DNA of 64,000 nt from Chloroflexota bacterium (GTDB taxonomy: Bacteria; Chloroflexota; Limnocylindria; Limnocylindrales; CSP1-4): the NCBI GenBank assembly GCA_021786265.1, contig JAJYNP010000194.1, forward strand, positions 8,496 through 72,495. The letters run 5' to 3'. The translations under genes were made by a program, and so were the position numbers. Position 1 is the first letter of the stretch, and each line of letters starts with the position of its first letter. The notes beneath the pieces are model-generated. The model was not told the origin of the DNA. It made no database searches and saw only the letters and a program-made list of their open reading frames with translations. Shown here one piece after another: positions 7,812 through 15,950 of the stretch.

Positions 7812-8336
7812 TCAGCGGAACGCGGTCACAAGACCCTCCGTGTTGAGGCAGAACGTCGAGTCGATGCCCGCGTACCGCGCGCCGGGTGCCGCGGTGTGCA
7901 GCGGTCCGGGGTCGAAGTCGGGTGCCTTGCGCAGGCGGAGCCCGACGTCGGTCTGGATCCAGTCGCCCTGGTCGGTGCCGTCGGAATCGACCTTGTAGCA
8001 GCCCGGCGGCAGATCGCTCCGCACCTGCGCACCCGGGTACGCACGAGCCAGCCAGCGCCCGTTGGGTCCCATGCCCGAGAGCAGGAGGTCGCCGATCCCG
8101 GGTCCGTAGCCTCCGACCAGCGTGCGCTCATCGCGCGTGCTGGCGGTGACCGTCTGTCCGTTGGCGAGATGGAACGCGGTGAGGTTCCCTTCTACAGCCT
8201 CGGTGGAGACGACGACCCCCGCGACATCGGGCGTGTACGGCCCCGGGCCGCGCTGCAGGAGGATCGTCCCCAGGACGAGGAGCAGCAGCACGGCGCAGGC
8301 GGCGAGGAACGTCCTGTGCGTCCGGACCCAGGCCAT
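7812..8336 (-). CDS. Membrane-anchored exported protein, unknown function
   Basis: A 174-residue protein with one N-terminal membrane segment (residues 9-28, FLAACAVLLLLVLGTILL), acting as an anchor or uncleaved signal. The outer part holds two cysteines (PPGCYKV and STFCLN), which could form a disulfide. It also has short beta-like stretches (GVVVSTEAVEGNLTAF, GQTVTASTRDERTLVGG). The ATG has GGAGGGAGG upstream. It is followed by the truncated exported protein 40 bases downstream in the same direction, so the two may be co-transcribed. I do not recognise the family. Confidence 0.65.
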   Translation of the reverse strand: MAWVRTHRTFLAACAVLLLLVLGTILLQRGPGPYTPDVAGVVVSTEAVEGNLTAFHLANGQTVTASTRDERTLVGGYGPGIGDLLLSGMGPNGRWLARAYPGAQVRSDLPPGCYKVDSDGTDQGDWIQTDVGLRLRKAPDFDPGPLHTAAPGARYAGIDSTFCLNTEGLVTAFR

Positions 8337-8520
8337 GCGCCTCCCTCCGCTCCTGGCCCGTCGACGGCGGGACGAAGCCGTCTACCCACCTGTCGCTCTT
8401 GGGCCGGCGGGGTCGCGTCCCCACACTTGGTGTAACAGCGCAGGCGGCCGACAGGAGAGCGGCCACCGCGTCATCCTCGCGTCGTTGGAGTAGCAACCGA
8501 CGACACGAAAGGACACCACG

Positions 8521-8742
8521 ATGGGCACCGACAGGATGGGCGTGCTCGAGCTGCTGCGCAAGGCCGGCGCCGACGGTGACGTCGACTTCCTGCGCGAGGG
8601 GGTGCGCGTCCTCGCCCAGGCGGTGATGGAGGCCGAGGTCACCGAGCTCACCGGGTGCCCCACGGGGAACGCGACCCGGAGCGCCGGCTCACGCGCCGCA
8701 ACGGCTACCGCGAGCGACGCTGGGACACCCGCGTCGGGACGG
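8521..8742 (+). pseudogene. IS256/mutator-family transposase remnant (frameshifted, 5' part only)
   Basis: The first 45 codons (LLRKAGADGDVDFLREGVRV, VMEAEVTELTG) match the N-terminus of IS256-family transposases. At about 8652 the frame shifts, apparently by loss of one G. The next frame continues as PHGERDPERRLTRRNGYRER then RWDTRVGT, the family's conserved RNGYRxRxxDTRVG motif. Homology stops at about 8742. The whole catalytic DDE domain is missing and the bases up to 8837 show no match. AAAGGAC precedes the start codon. The element can no longer move. Its terminal repeats could not be defined. Confidence 0.8.
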
Positions 8743-8837
8743 GCGGCCGAGGGACCGCCCCAGTCCCCGAGGATCGGGATCCGGCCTGGCGCCGTGGCGA
8801 TCGCCGTCGATCGCGTGCATGTGTTCGCCGTTCCGGG

Positions 8838-10886
8838 CTACGAGGCCGCGCCGGCGCAGTCGTAGAGGGAGCTCGATCCCGAACCGCTGTAGTCGACCGC
8901 CGTGCAGGTGCCGGTCACCCAGCTGCTCACGGAGGAGGCCGCGCCGCCCGATCCGCCGGGGCCTCCGAAGCCGCCGCCCCCACCGCCGCCGGCGAGCACG
9001 TAACGGAGCTTCCCGGCGGCGACGTACTGCTGCAGCTGCGCCAGCGTGGGCGCCGGGTCCGATCCGGTGAACCCGCCCATCGCCATGACCGGCAGGCCGC
9101 TGGAGAGCTCGATCGTCGCGGCGTTCTGCGCGGAGGTGACGGCCACGATCCACGTCGCGCTGCCCTGGTGCGCGACCAGGTAGCTCACCAGCGCCGAATC
9201 CGCGGATCCCGAGCCCGCTCCCGTTGCGCCGCCGAAGCCGTCCGAGGCCTGGGACGGCGCGGCGGGCAGCGTCCTCGCCGGTGGCGTTCCGCCCGCGAGT
9301 GCATTCGGCGCCGTGCCAGCGCCGCTGCCTGCAAACCCCCCGGCGAAGCCGCCCGGCTCGCCACCCGCGCCTCCGACACCGGAGACGGCCGAGGCAGGGC
9401 CGGGGTGCGGGTCGGAGCCGGTGATCGAGGTCTGCATGGTGGCCAGCGAGTAGGCCGCCGGCGCCATCAGCGCGGCGACCAGGCCGAGCGCGGCCGCCGC
9501 CGGCGCCACGCGTCCCAGCGTCGTCCGCAGCTGCGGCGTCGACGCCACCAGGAGCACCGCCGAGGCCACGGCGGCCAGGGCCACGGCCGCCGGGCCGAGT
9601 GCGGGCACGAAGTCGGGCGTCCGCTCGAGCAGCACCATGCCCCACAGGGCGGTGCCGATGAACGCCGCGCCCAGGGCGATCGCCCCCAGCGGTGTGCGGG
9701 ACCGCAGCGCCCAGGCGTCGGACAGGCCGGCCCCCACCAGCACCGCGATGCCCGGCGCCAGGGCGACCGCGTAGTAGGAGTGGATGACGCCCGACATGAA
9801 GCTGAACACGAGCGCCTGGGTCAGCAGCGTGCTGCCCCACAGGAGGTAGCCCGCCAGCCCGCGATCTGTCCTGCCGGCGCGCCTGCGCAGCCAGAGACCG
9901 ACGGCCAGGCTGGCGAGCGCAAGCGGGATCAGCCAGGCGATCTGCCCGAAGAACTCGCTGTTGAAGAGCCGGAACAGGCCGGCGGTCCCGCCGAATCCGC
10001 CGCCGCCACCACCACCGGGCCCGCTGCCGCCGAAGATCCGGCCAAGCCCGTCGTAGCCGAAGATCAGGTCGAGCGGGGATCCGGTCGTGCTGCCGCCGAT
10101 GAACGGCCGGCTGCCGAGCGGGATGAGCTGGACGATCGCGACCCACCACCCGCTCGCGACGACCACCGTGGCCGCCGCGACGAACAGGCCGGCGATCCGG
10201 CGGCGCAGCGTGGTCCTGGCCGAGATGAGATACACGAGCGCGAACCCGGGGAGCACCAGGTACGCCTCGAGGTACTTGGTCAGGAACGCGAACCCGACCA
10301 GTGCGGCCGCGAGCGCGGTCCAGCGCAGGCTGCCGTGGTCGAGCGCGCGGATCAGCGCCCAGGCGCCCGCCACGAGCAGCAGGGTCAGGAGCGCGTCGGG
10401 GTTGTTGAACCGGAAGATCAGGACCGCGGCTGGGGTGAGCGCCATGACCAGGCCCGCGATGACCGCCGCGGCCGGCCCGAACGAGCGCCGCACGATCACG
10501 AACAGCAGCGCCACCGTCAGCACGCCGGCGAGCGCCTCCGGCAGCAGGATGCTCCACGAGCTCATGCCGAAGATCCGCACCGACAGGCCCATCAGCATGG
10601 TCGAGAGCGGGGGCTTGTCGACGGTGATGAAGTTGCCCGCGTCGAGCGACCCGAAGAACCACGCCGACCAGCTCTTCGACGCCGCGAGCACGGCGGCCGA
10701 GTAGTACGTGTTGGCGTAGCCGTTCGCGGCGAGGTTCCACAGGTAGAGCACCGCGGAGAGGGCGGTCACCCCCAGGAACGACGGCAGGATCCAGGCGGGC
10801 TCGTCGGCGCGGGAGCGGACGAGGTCGCGGAGACGGAAGCCAGGTCGGGCACGCGCGGCCGGTGGTTCCCGGGTGATCGCGGTCAT
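8838..10886 (-). CDS. PMT/ArnT-like membrane glycosyltransferase (GT39 type)
   Basis: A 682-residue polytopic protein. Residues 35-520 hold about 11-12 membrane segments. The early loop carries ANGYANTYYSAAVLAASKSW and SLDAGNFITVDKPPLSTML, matching the catalytic Asp region of GT-C transferases that use polyprenyl-phosphate sugars. A very Gly-rich loop (PGGGGGGGFGG) lies near residue 290. The soluble C-terminal third includes Ala/Gly-rich linkers and a compact domain (SGLPVMAMGGFTGSDPAPTL). The neighbour GtrA-like gene, overlapping by four bases upstream, is commonly paired with such enzymes and is thought to move lipid-linked sugar across the membrane. The acceptor (protein, teichoic-type polymer or lipid) is unknown. 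Confidence 0.87.
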   Translation of the reverse strand: MTAITREPPAARARPGFRLRDLVRSRADEPAWILPSFLGVTALSAVLYLWNLAANGYANTYYSAAVLAASKSWSAWFFGSLDAGNFITVDKPPLSTMLMGLSVRIFGMSSWSILLPEALAGVLTVALLFVIVRRSFGPAAAVIAGLVMALTPAAVLIFRFNNPDALLTLLLVAGAWALIRALDHGSLRWTALAAALVGFAFLTKYLEAYLVLPGFALVYLISARTTLRRRIAGLFVAAATVVVASGWWVAIVQLIPLGSRPFIGGSTTGSPLDLIFGYDGLGRIFGGSGPGGGGGGGFGGTAGLFRLFNSEFFGQIAWLIPLALASLAVGLWLRRRAGRTDRGLAGYLLWGSTLLTQALVFSFMSGVIHSYYAVALAPGIAVLVGAGLSDAWALRSRTPLGAIALGAAFIGTALWGMVLLERTPDFVPALGPAAVALAAVASAVLLVASTPQLRTTLGRVAPAAAALGLVAALMAPAAYSLATMQTSITGSDPHPGPASAVSGVGGAGGEPGGFAGGFAGSGAGTAPNALAGGTPPARTLPAAPSQASDGFGGATGAGSGSADSALVSYLVAHQGSATWIVAVTSAQNAATIELSSGLPVMAMGGFTGSDPAPTLAQLQQYVAAGKLRYVLAGGGGGGGFGGPGGSGGAASSVSSWVTGTCTAVDYSGSGSSSLYDCAGAAS

Positions 10887-11443
10887 CGAGGTGTCCTTTC
10901 GAGGGGCGTGCGCCCTGCGACGCGAACAGGCGCGGGACGCCGCGGGCGAGTCGTGTCGAGGGCGAGCCGGAGGAGCAGGAAACGGACCACGGTCGCGAGC
11001 GCGTTCGCGGCCACGAGGACCGCGAGCTCGACCGTCCGGCCAGCGCCCGGTGCGACGCGGTCGAGCGCCGCGAGCGAGGCCGAGGTGATGGCGAGGGCCA
11101 CGCCGAGGGCGAGCAGGCCGGCCGCGTGGTCGCGCGCCAGGCCGTCACGGCCCTGCAGGTCGAACGTCAGCCGGCGGTTGGCGGCCGTGTTGCCGATGGC
11201 CGTGAGGGCCAGCGCCAGCGCGTTGGCGACCGCGGCGGGCGAGACGGTGCGGAGGATCGCGAAGAGGACGACGTAGGCGAGGGTACTCGCGACGCCGATG
11301 GCGGCGAAGGTCCCGGCCTGCCGGACCGTCCGACGGTGGGCCGCCGGCACGCGGGCGAGGCGAATTCGGGTCGCGAGCGTGTCGGTCGCGAGCGTGTCGG
11401 TCGCGGGCCTGTCGATCGCCGCCCGCCACGCTTCTGCTGCCAT
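10883..11443 (-). CDS. GtrA-like membrane protein
   Basis: A 186-residue protein with four hydrophobic segments between residues 40 and 165, the GtrA family layout (FAAIGVASTLAYVVLFAILR, ANALALALTAIGNTAANRRL). The NTAANRRLTF motif is typical of GtrA proteins. GtrA-family members are thought to flip or help flip polyprenyl-linked sugars for partner glycosyltransferases. The four-base ATGA overlap with the PMT-like gene supports this pairing. The N-terminal 35 residues contain a short repeat (TDTLATDTLATR), coded by a 15-bp tandem duplication at 11371-11400. The true start may lie inside this region. Confidence 0.8.
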   Translation of the reverse strand: MAAEAWRAAIDRPATDTLATDTLATRIRLARVPAAHRRTVRQAGTFAAIGVASTLAYVVLFAILRTVSPAAVANALALALTAIGNTAANRRLTFDLQGRDGLARDHAAGLLALGVALAITSASLAALDRVAPGAGRTVELAVLVAANALATVVRFLLLRLALDTTRPRRPAPVRVAGRTPLERTPR

Positions 11444-11581
11444 GGCGGGCAGTGTCGCCGACCAACCCTTGCGATCAGGTTACGGGTGGCCCGGCTCTCT
11501 GCCCGGATGGGTCGGCCCTGTGCCCGTTTGACCCGGCTCCCGGCGCTTGTCATCCGTCCGATGATTCAGGTGGAGAGAGAC

Positions 11582-12910
11582 ATGCGGCTGGACCCGACCC
11601 GGGTCGCAGGCGACGACGCCGGCCTGACGAGGCTCCCGCGGACGGGAGGGCCGGCCATCGCGGCATGGGCGACACTCCTGGCCGTGATCGTGATCCTGGC
11701 CGTGATCGGCGGAAACGCCGGGCGGCCGCCCGTCTTCCCCGCGTCTCCCACGGCAATCCCTGCGGGGATGACGCTCGTCGAGCCGGTCGAGGGGGCCCTC
11801 ATCGCCGGGCCGGCGGTGAGCGTCTCGGGCGTGGTCAGGGATGGGGCGACCACGATCGACGCGCGCGTCCGGATCCGCGGCGACCTCGAAGGAGAGGCCC
11901 GAATCCCGGTGGCGCCGGGTAGCGGCCGCTTCCACGGCCTGGTGCCGCTGCTGGTCCCGCGTTCCTCGGACGAGGCGATCCTGGAACTGGCCGATGCCGA
12001 GCACGCCGAGAGGCTCTATCCGTTCGTGCGGCTCACCATCGCATCGGCCTCCGCCGTATTCCTCGCGCAGCCGGCCCCGGGGGACGAGATCACGGGCCCG
12101 CTGCTGGTGGTCGCCGGGACCGCCGAGGAAGCGGTGACGAGCCTGCGCGCCGAGCTGACCGCCTCCGACGGAACGGTGCTGGCCGGCGTCTCGGGCGACC
12201 CCGTGCGAGTCCACCTGGGCTCGACGTTCTCGCTGGCGCTGCTGTTGCCCGCGGAGCGCCCCGCCGGCCTCGCGCTGCTTCGCCTCGAAGCAAGCGCGGG
12301 CGATACGCCCACCGCCGGGGTTCTGCGGGAGATGCGGGTCGGGCAGGCGACCGGCCCGGCCGGCGGCACATCGACCGGCCCGGCGGCCGGGACCTCCCGG
12401 GCGACGGTGAGGTTCACCGGGCGGACGCTGGCGTTCGACTACCCTGCGGGGTGGCACACGCAGCGGTTCGACTACCCGCTGACGTTCGACCCGGACGCCG
12501 AGGTGGTGCCGTTCATCAGCTCGGACCCCATGCGCGACGCCTGTCGCGCGGAGGATGGCGCGAGCCCGGGCCCGGGCGTGTCGCTCACCTGCGGGTGGCC
12601 CTTGGATCGGTTGTCCGACGGCGGCGTGCTGCTGATGTGGTGGGTGACCACGGGCGATGCGCGGGGCCCGTCCCTTCCGCCGGGGACGCCGGTGGTGGTG
12701 GGAGGCCGGCCGGCCAGCCTCCGCGCGGACCGGCCCGGCATCTGCCGCTCGCTCGGCGCGACCGAGACGATCACGGTCGATGTCCCGTCGCCCGCTCCAC
12801 CGGCGCGCACGTACAACCTGACCGCATGCGTCCGGGGAACGGGTCGTGCGCTCGCCGTCGCCGAGCAGCAGGTGCTCGACGTGCTGGGGACCGTGGCGTT
12901 TCGATCGTGA
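11582..12910 (+). CDS. Membrane-anchored exported protein with Ig-like/beta domains
   Basis: A 442-residue protein. An N-terminal membrane anchor (residues 25-45, AIAAWATLLAVIVILAVIGG) is followed by an Ala/Pro linker. A beta-rich region, residues 60-145, begins LVEPVEGALIAGPAVSVSG, like Gmad2/Ig-type extracellular domains. A second similar block begins near residue 160 (FLAQPAPGDEITGPLLVVAG). The C-terminal 150 residues start RTLAFDYPAGWHTQRFDYPL, resembling PsbP/DUF1795-like domains that begin with a 'FdYPxgW' motif. The start ATG has GGTGGAG seven bases before it, though the frame is open upstream. It stands alone, diverging from the GtrA operon. Likely a surface or periplasm-equivalent protein; ligand unknown. 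Confidence 0.7.
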   Translation: MRLDPTRVAGDDAGLTRLPRTGGPAIAAWATLLAVIVILAVIGGNAGRPPVFPASPTAIPAGMTLVEPVEGALIAGPAVSVSGVVRDGATTIDARVRIRGDLEGEARIPVAPGSGRFHGLVPLLVPRSSDEAILELADAEHAERLYPFVRLTIASASAVFLAQPAPGDEITGPLLVVAGTAEEAVTSLRAELTASDGTVLAGVSGDPVRVHLGSTFSLALLLPAERPAGLALLRLEASAGDTPTAGVLREMRVGQATGPAGGTSTGPAAGTSRATVRFTGRTLAFDYPAGWHTQRFDYPLTFDPDAEVVPFISSDPMRDACRAEDGASPGPGVSLTCGWPLDRLSDGGVLLMWWVTTGDARGPSLPPGTPVVVGGRPASLRADRPGICRSLGATETITVDVPSPAPPARTYNLTACVRGTGRALAVAEQQVLDVLGTVAFRS

Positions 12911-12913
12911 CGG

Positions 12914-12945
12914 ACAGGCAGCGCTGGCCAGCGCAGCCTGTCCGC
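12914..12945. terminator. Long symmetric hairpin between convergent genes
   Basis: GGACAGGC, A, GCGCTGG and their exact inverted complements form a 32-base near-continuous palindrome starting four bases after the stop of the upstream gene. It lies between convergent genes (plus-strand gene ending 12910, DinB-like gene ending 12973). It could act as a bidirectional terminator, although no T-run follows on either strand. Confidence 0.5.
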
Positions 12946-12972
12946 AGGCCGGCGTCCCGCCGGTGCGCGCCC

Positions 12973-13464
12973 CTACTCCACCCGGCCCGCCGGCCACGTG
13001 CCCATGACCTGGCGGAGGATCGCAAACTCGCCGATGTGGTAGGCGTTGTGGTCGCCGACCAGGCGGACCTCCCGGACGATCGTGTGCCCGGGGGTGCCCT
13101 GGATCGTCGCCAGCAGGTCGGTTGACGGGTCGGCCACCAGGTCGTGCAGCGCCTGCCGGTCGGCCTCGAACGAGGCGACAGTCCGCGCGAACTCCTCCGG
13201 GGTGGCGGTCGCGTCGCGCGCCGGCCAGTACTCCTCAGGCCAGTTCGGCGCGATGTACGCCCGGTTCCGGATGTAGTCCAGGATGTCCCACTGGGCGATC
13301 CGGATGTGCTCCAGCAGGTGCCAGGGTGTGTACGGCACGTTGGGCGGCCGGCGGTTGATGGCGTCGGCCGGGAAGTCGGCGACCGCGGCGTCGTACGGCA
13401 TGTGGGCGCCGCGCCCGTCGATCAGTTCGAGCAGCTGCTGTCGCAGGATGTCCGTGTCTGCCAT
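12973..13464 (-). CDS. DinB/YfiT-like four-helix metal-binding protein
   Basis: A 163-residue protein with the DinB-like four-helix-bundle pattern. The putative metal-binding histidines are in WHLLEHIRIAQWDI, near residue 50, and VGDHNAYHIGEFAILRQ, near residue 140. These fit the three-His site of DinB/DUF664 proteins, often thiol-transferase-like enzymes using bacillithiol or mycothiol. It has no signal peptide. AAGGGGG precedes the ATG and a TAGACC hexamer lies further upstream (about 13485). It is a single-gene unit ending at the 12914-12945 hairpin. The specific reaction is not predictable. Confidence 0.8.
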   Translation of the reverse strand: MADTDILRQQLLELIDGRGAHMPYDAAVADFPADAINRRPPNVPYTPWHLLEHIRIAQWDILDYIRNRAYIAPNWPEEYWPARDATATPEEFARTVASFEADRQALHDLVADPSTDLLATIQGTPGHTIVREVRLVGDHNAYHIGEFAILRQVMGTWPAGRVE

Positions 13465-13503
13465 CTCGTGCCCCCTTGTCGCGGGTCTATCCCGCAGTGC
13501 TGG

Positions 13504-13896
13504 CTACTCCAGTGGCGACAGGCCCGCCGAGCGAAGGTCCCCGTCGAATGCGAACGCGAGCGCGATCCCGTGGCGCCTGGCGTACGTGATCGTCACCCGA
13601 TCCACGAAGCTCGTGCCTCCCCCGAGAGCACGGTAGTCCGCGAGGGCCGCGTCGTGGACCTCGCGCTCGACCATCTCGACGCGGATCGCCGGCAGGACCC
13701 GGTCGATCAGGGCATCCACCGCCGGCCGCCCGAGCCGCGCGCGCACCAGCGCCACGGACTCCGCGACGACATACCCGTGGGTGAGGAGATCCGCATCCGC
13801 CGCCACATCCCATGCCTGCAGCGCCGCCGCATGGTGGAGGTCATCCTCGTCGAGCAGCGCGAAGAGGGCGCTCGTGTCCACGAGGGCCGTCACCAT
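13504..13896 (-). CDS. vapC: VapC-type PIN-domain ribonuclease toxin
   Basis: A 130-residue PIN-domain protein. The acidic metal-binding residues are in place: Asp7 in ALVDTSALFALLD, Glu46 in VVAESVAL, Asp99 in TSFVDRVTI and Asp118/Asp120 in AFAFDGDL. PIN toxins of VapBC systems cleave specific RNAs, often tRNAs, unless bound by the antitoxin. The start overlaps the end of the upstream ribbon-helix-helix gene by seven bases, which is the standard antitoxin-toxin order. No disruption is visible, so the toxin is probably functional. Confidence 0.87.
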   Translation of the reverse strand: MVTALVDTSALFALLDEDDLHHAAALQAWDVAADADLLTHGYVVAESVALVRARLGRPAVDALIDRVLPAIRVEMVEREVHDAALADYRALGGGTSFVDRVTITYARRHGIALAFAFDGDLRSAGLSPLE

Positions 13897-14135
13897 CGAT
13901 CGAGCTCGGCGAGGTACTCGTCGTGCCGCTCGGAGATGTCGTGCGCGCCCGAGTGGAACCGCCCGAAGACCTCACGGGCCCCTGCACGCGCCTCTCGCCG
14001 CGCCTCCGCGTCCTCGGGATACGTGCGATCGACGGCGTCTCGAATGAGAGCCCCGACGCTGGTCCGCCGGCGTCGTGCCTCGCGGCGGAGGCGTTCGTGC
14101 TGCGGATCGGTGAGGCCGATCGGGATCCGTCTCAT
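13890..14135 (-). CDS. vapB: VapB-type ribbon-helix-helix antitoxin
   Basis: An 81-residue protein. Its N-terminus MRRIPIGLTDPQHERLRREA gives the strand and first helix of a ribbon-helix-helix DNA-binding fold. TSVGALIRDAVDRTYP then provides the second helix. The C-terminal half is acidic and aromatic, as in antitoxin tails that wrap the toxin. It immediately precedes and overlaps the PIN toxin gene. It should neutralise the toxin and autoregulate the pair. The frame extends upstream to 15623 but only from codon bias; the ATG at 14135 fits the family. Confidence 0.8.
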   Translation of the reverse strand: MRRIPIGLTDPQHERLRREARRRRTSVGALIRDAVDRTYPEDAEARREARAGAREVFGRFHSGAHDISERHDEYLAELDRW

Positions 14136-14279
14136 GGCGTCCACGATACCACTCCAGGCCAGAGTGATCTCACATTCGGTGCCCTGCGGGCCTCCCGAGT
14201 GCGTCAGCGGACGGTGCGCGATCGCACCACCTGGTCGTCCGCTCGCCGCGGTTGCCTGGCCCGGTACCCTGCGGGGGAC

Positions 14280-15002
14280 ATGGCACGCTCCACCACGCAA
14301 CGGCTCGACCCCCGGCTTCGGGCGCTCATCTGCGACAGCGATCCGCGCGTGGTGGGTGCGATCGCCCACGCGCTCGGCGAAGCGGGGTTCGAGGTGGTGA
14401 CCATCTACCGGGTCGACGCCGCCGTGGCTCGCCTGCTCGACGAGCGCCCCGACGTCGTGATCCTCGGGCCCAGCCGGGACGTGGACCCGCTGGTCGCGAT
14501 CCCGCGGCTTCTCGCCCGCGCCGCGATCCCCGTCCTCGCGATCTCGGCGCTGCGCGACGAGGCGTGCGTGGTGGCGGTGCTGGAGGCCGGGGCGGACGAC
14601 GTGCTCGACTCCGCGTACCGGCCACTGGAGCTGGTGGCGAGGGTCCGGGCGCTGCTCCGCCGGCGGGCCGGGCCGCTGGCGGCACCCGATGCGCCGCTGC
14701 CCGACGGCCTGCGGATCGATCCAGGGCGGCGAGTGGCGAGCGTGGACGGCCGCCCACTGGAGCTGACGCCGATCGAGTTCGAGCTGCTCTGTGCGATCGG
14801 AGGACGGCGGGGCGACGTGGTGGATCACCGCACGCTGCTGCGCGCCGGGTGGCCGGGGCGCGCGGACGTGGATCCGGATCTGCTGCGTACGCACCTGACG
14901 CACCTCAACGGGAAGCTCGTCGCGGCAGGGCACCCCGGGCTGCGGAACGTGCGCTCGATCGGCTACGCGCTGCGGATCGAAGGGGGAACCGGGCCGGCCT
15001 GA
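14280..15002 (+). CDS. OmpR/PhoB-like response regulator with degenerate receiver
   Basis: A 240-residue protein with an N-terminal receiver fold (about residues 13-125) and a C-terminal winged-helix DNA-binding domain (about 140-235). The latter carries LELTPIEFELLCAIGGRRGD, with the closing NVRSIGYALRI. In the receiver, the acidic pair is kept in LICDSDPRVV (Asp19, Asp21). The phospho-acceptor Asp position is Gly63 (DVVILGPSRD), and the conserved Lys near residue 110 is absent (DVLDSAYRP). Phosphorylation-based control is therefore unlikely, so it may act as a constitutive or ligand-modulated regulator. No histidine kinase is adjacent. It lies 39 bases before an ABC exporter operon that it may control. 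A TACCCT hexamer nine bases before the ATG suggests a near-leaderless message. Confidence 0.85.
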   Translation: MARSTTQRLDPRLRALICDSDPRVVGAIAHALGEAGFEVVTIYRVDAAVARLLDERPDVVILGPSRDVDPLVAIPRLLARAAIPVLAISALRDEACVVAVLEAGADDVLDSAYRPLELVARVRALLRRRAGPLAAPDAPLPDGLRIDPGRRVASVDGRPLELTPIEFELLCAIGGRRGDVVDHRTLLRAGWPGRADVDPDLLRTHLTHLNGKLVAAGHPGLRNVRSIGYALRIEGGTGPA

Positions 15003-15041
15003 CGCGGCGTACGATCCTGGACGGGAGGAGGCGCCCTGGGC

Positions 15042-15950
15042 ATGCTCGCCATCCAGACCGAGCGGCTGACCAAGTTCTATGGGAAGGCGCGCGGCATCAT
15101 CGACGTTGACCTGGAGGTCCGCGCGGGCGAGATCTTCGGCTTCCTGGGTCCCAACGGCGCCGGCAAGTCGACCACGATCCGCCTGCTGCTCGACCTGATC
15201 CGGCCGACCTCGGGGCGCGCGGAGGTGCTCGGGCTCGACGCGCACCGAGGCCGGCTGGCGATCGACCGGCGGGTCGCCTACCTCCCCGGCGACCTGTCGC
15301 TGTACGGCGACCTGACCGGCGCGCAGACGCTCCAGTACCTCGGCAACCTGCGCGGCGGCGTGGACGCCGCCTACCGCGACGAGCTCGTCAGCCGGCTGGA
15401 GCTGGATCCATCCGGCCGGATCAGGAGCATGTCGCGTGGCAACCGCCAGAAGGTCGGGCTGGTCGCCGTGTTCCAGGGCCGCCCGGAGCTCCTGGTCCTC
15501 GACGAGCCGACCAGCGGGCTCGACCCGTTCGTCCAGCTCGAGTTCGAGCGCCTGGCCGACGAGGGGCGGAAGGAGGGGCGGACCTCGTTCATCTCCTCGC
15601 ACATGCTCCCGGAGGTGGAGCACCTGTGCGATCGGGTCGGGATCATCCGCGAGGGCCGGCTCCTGGCGGTCGAGTCGATCGCGACGCTCAAGGAGCGCGC
15701 ACTGCGCCGGCTCGAGATCGAGTTCGCGTCGCGCGTGCCCCGGGAGGCGTTCCGGGACGTGCCCGGGGTGCGCGATCTGCGGGTGGACGACGCGCGGCTG
15801 ACCTGCACGGTGATGGGCAGCCTCGACGCGCTCGTGAAAGCCGCGGCGCGATTCGAGGTGCGGGGGATACGGACGCAGGACACGAGCCTGGAGGAGATCT
15901 TCCTAGCGTACTACGGGGCTGGACAGGAGGTACCCGGTGCTGCTGCGTAG
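15042..15950 (+). CDS. ABC transporter ATP-binding protein
   Basis: A 302-residue nucleotide-binding subunit of a DrrA/ABC-2-type exporter. Walker A is GPNGAGKSTT (residues 36-45), the signature region is SMSRGNRQKVGLV, Walker B is LLVLDEPTSGLDP and the switch His is in FISSHMLPEVEHLCDR. The C-terminal 80 residues form the extra domain common in this subgroup, ending in TSLEEIFLAYYG. It would power export through the permease that overlaps its 3' end by 14 bases. GGAGGAGG lies about 11 bases upstream of the ATG. The substrate is unknown; antibiotics, lipids or sodium are handled by relatives. Confidence 0.93.
   Translation: MLAIQTERLTKFYGKARGIIDVDLEVRAGEIFGFLGPNGAGKSTTIRLLLDLIRPTSGRAEVLGLDAHRGRLAIDRRVAYLPGDLSLYGDLTGAQTLQYLGNLRGGVDAAYRDELVSRLELDPSGRIRSMSRGNRQKVGLVAVFQGRPELLVLDEPTSGLDPFVQLEFERLADEGRKEGRTSFISSHMLPEVEHLCDRVGIIREGRLLAVESIATLKERALRRLEIEFASRVPREAFRDVPGVRDLRVDDARLTCTVMGSLDALVKAAARFEVRGIRTQDTSLEEIFLAYYGAGQEVPGAAA

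Noticed and set aside
8655..11276. Plus-strand open frame of 873 codons opposite the glycosyltransferase
   Set aside because: It is the antisense shadow of the GT39-like gene in high-GC DNA: composition is Arg/Gly/Ala/Pro with no domain, while the minus-strand protein has clear membrane segments and motifs. Only its first 30 codons match part of the IS256 remnant.
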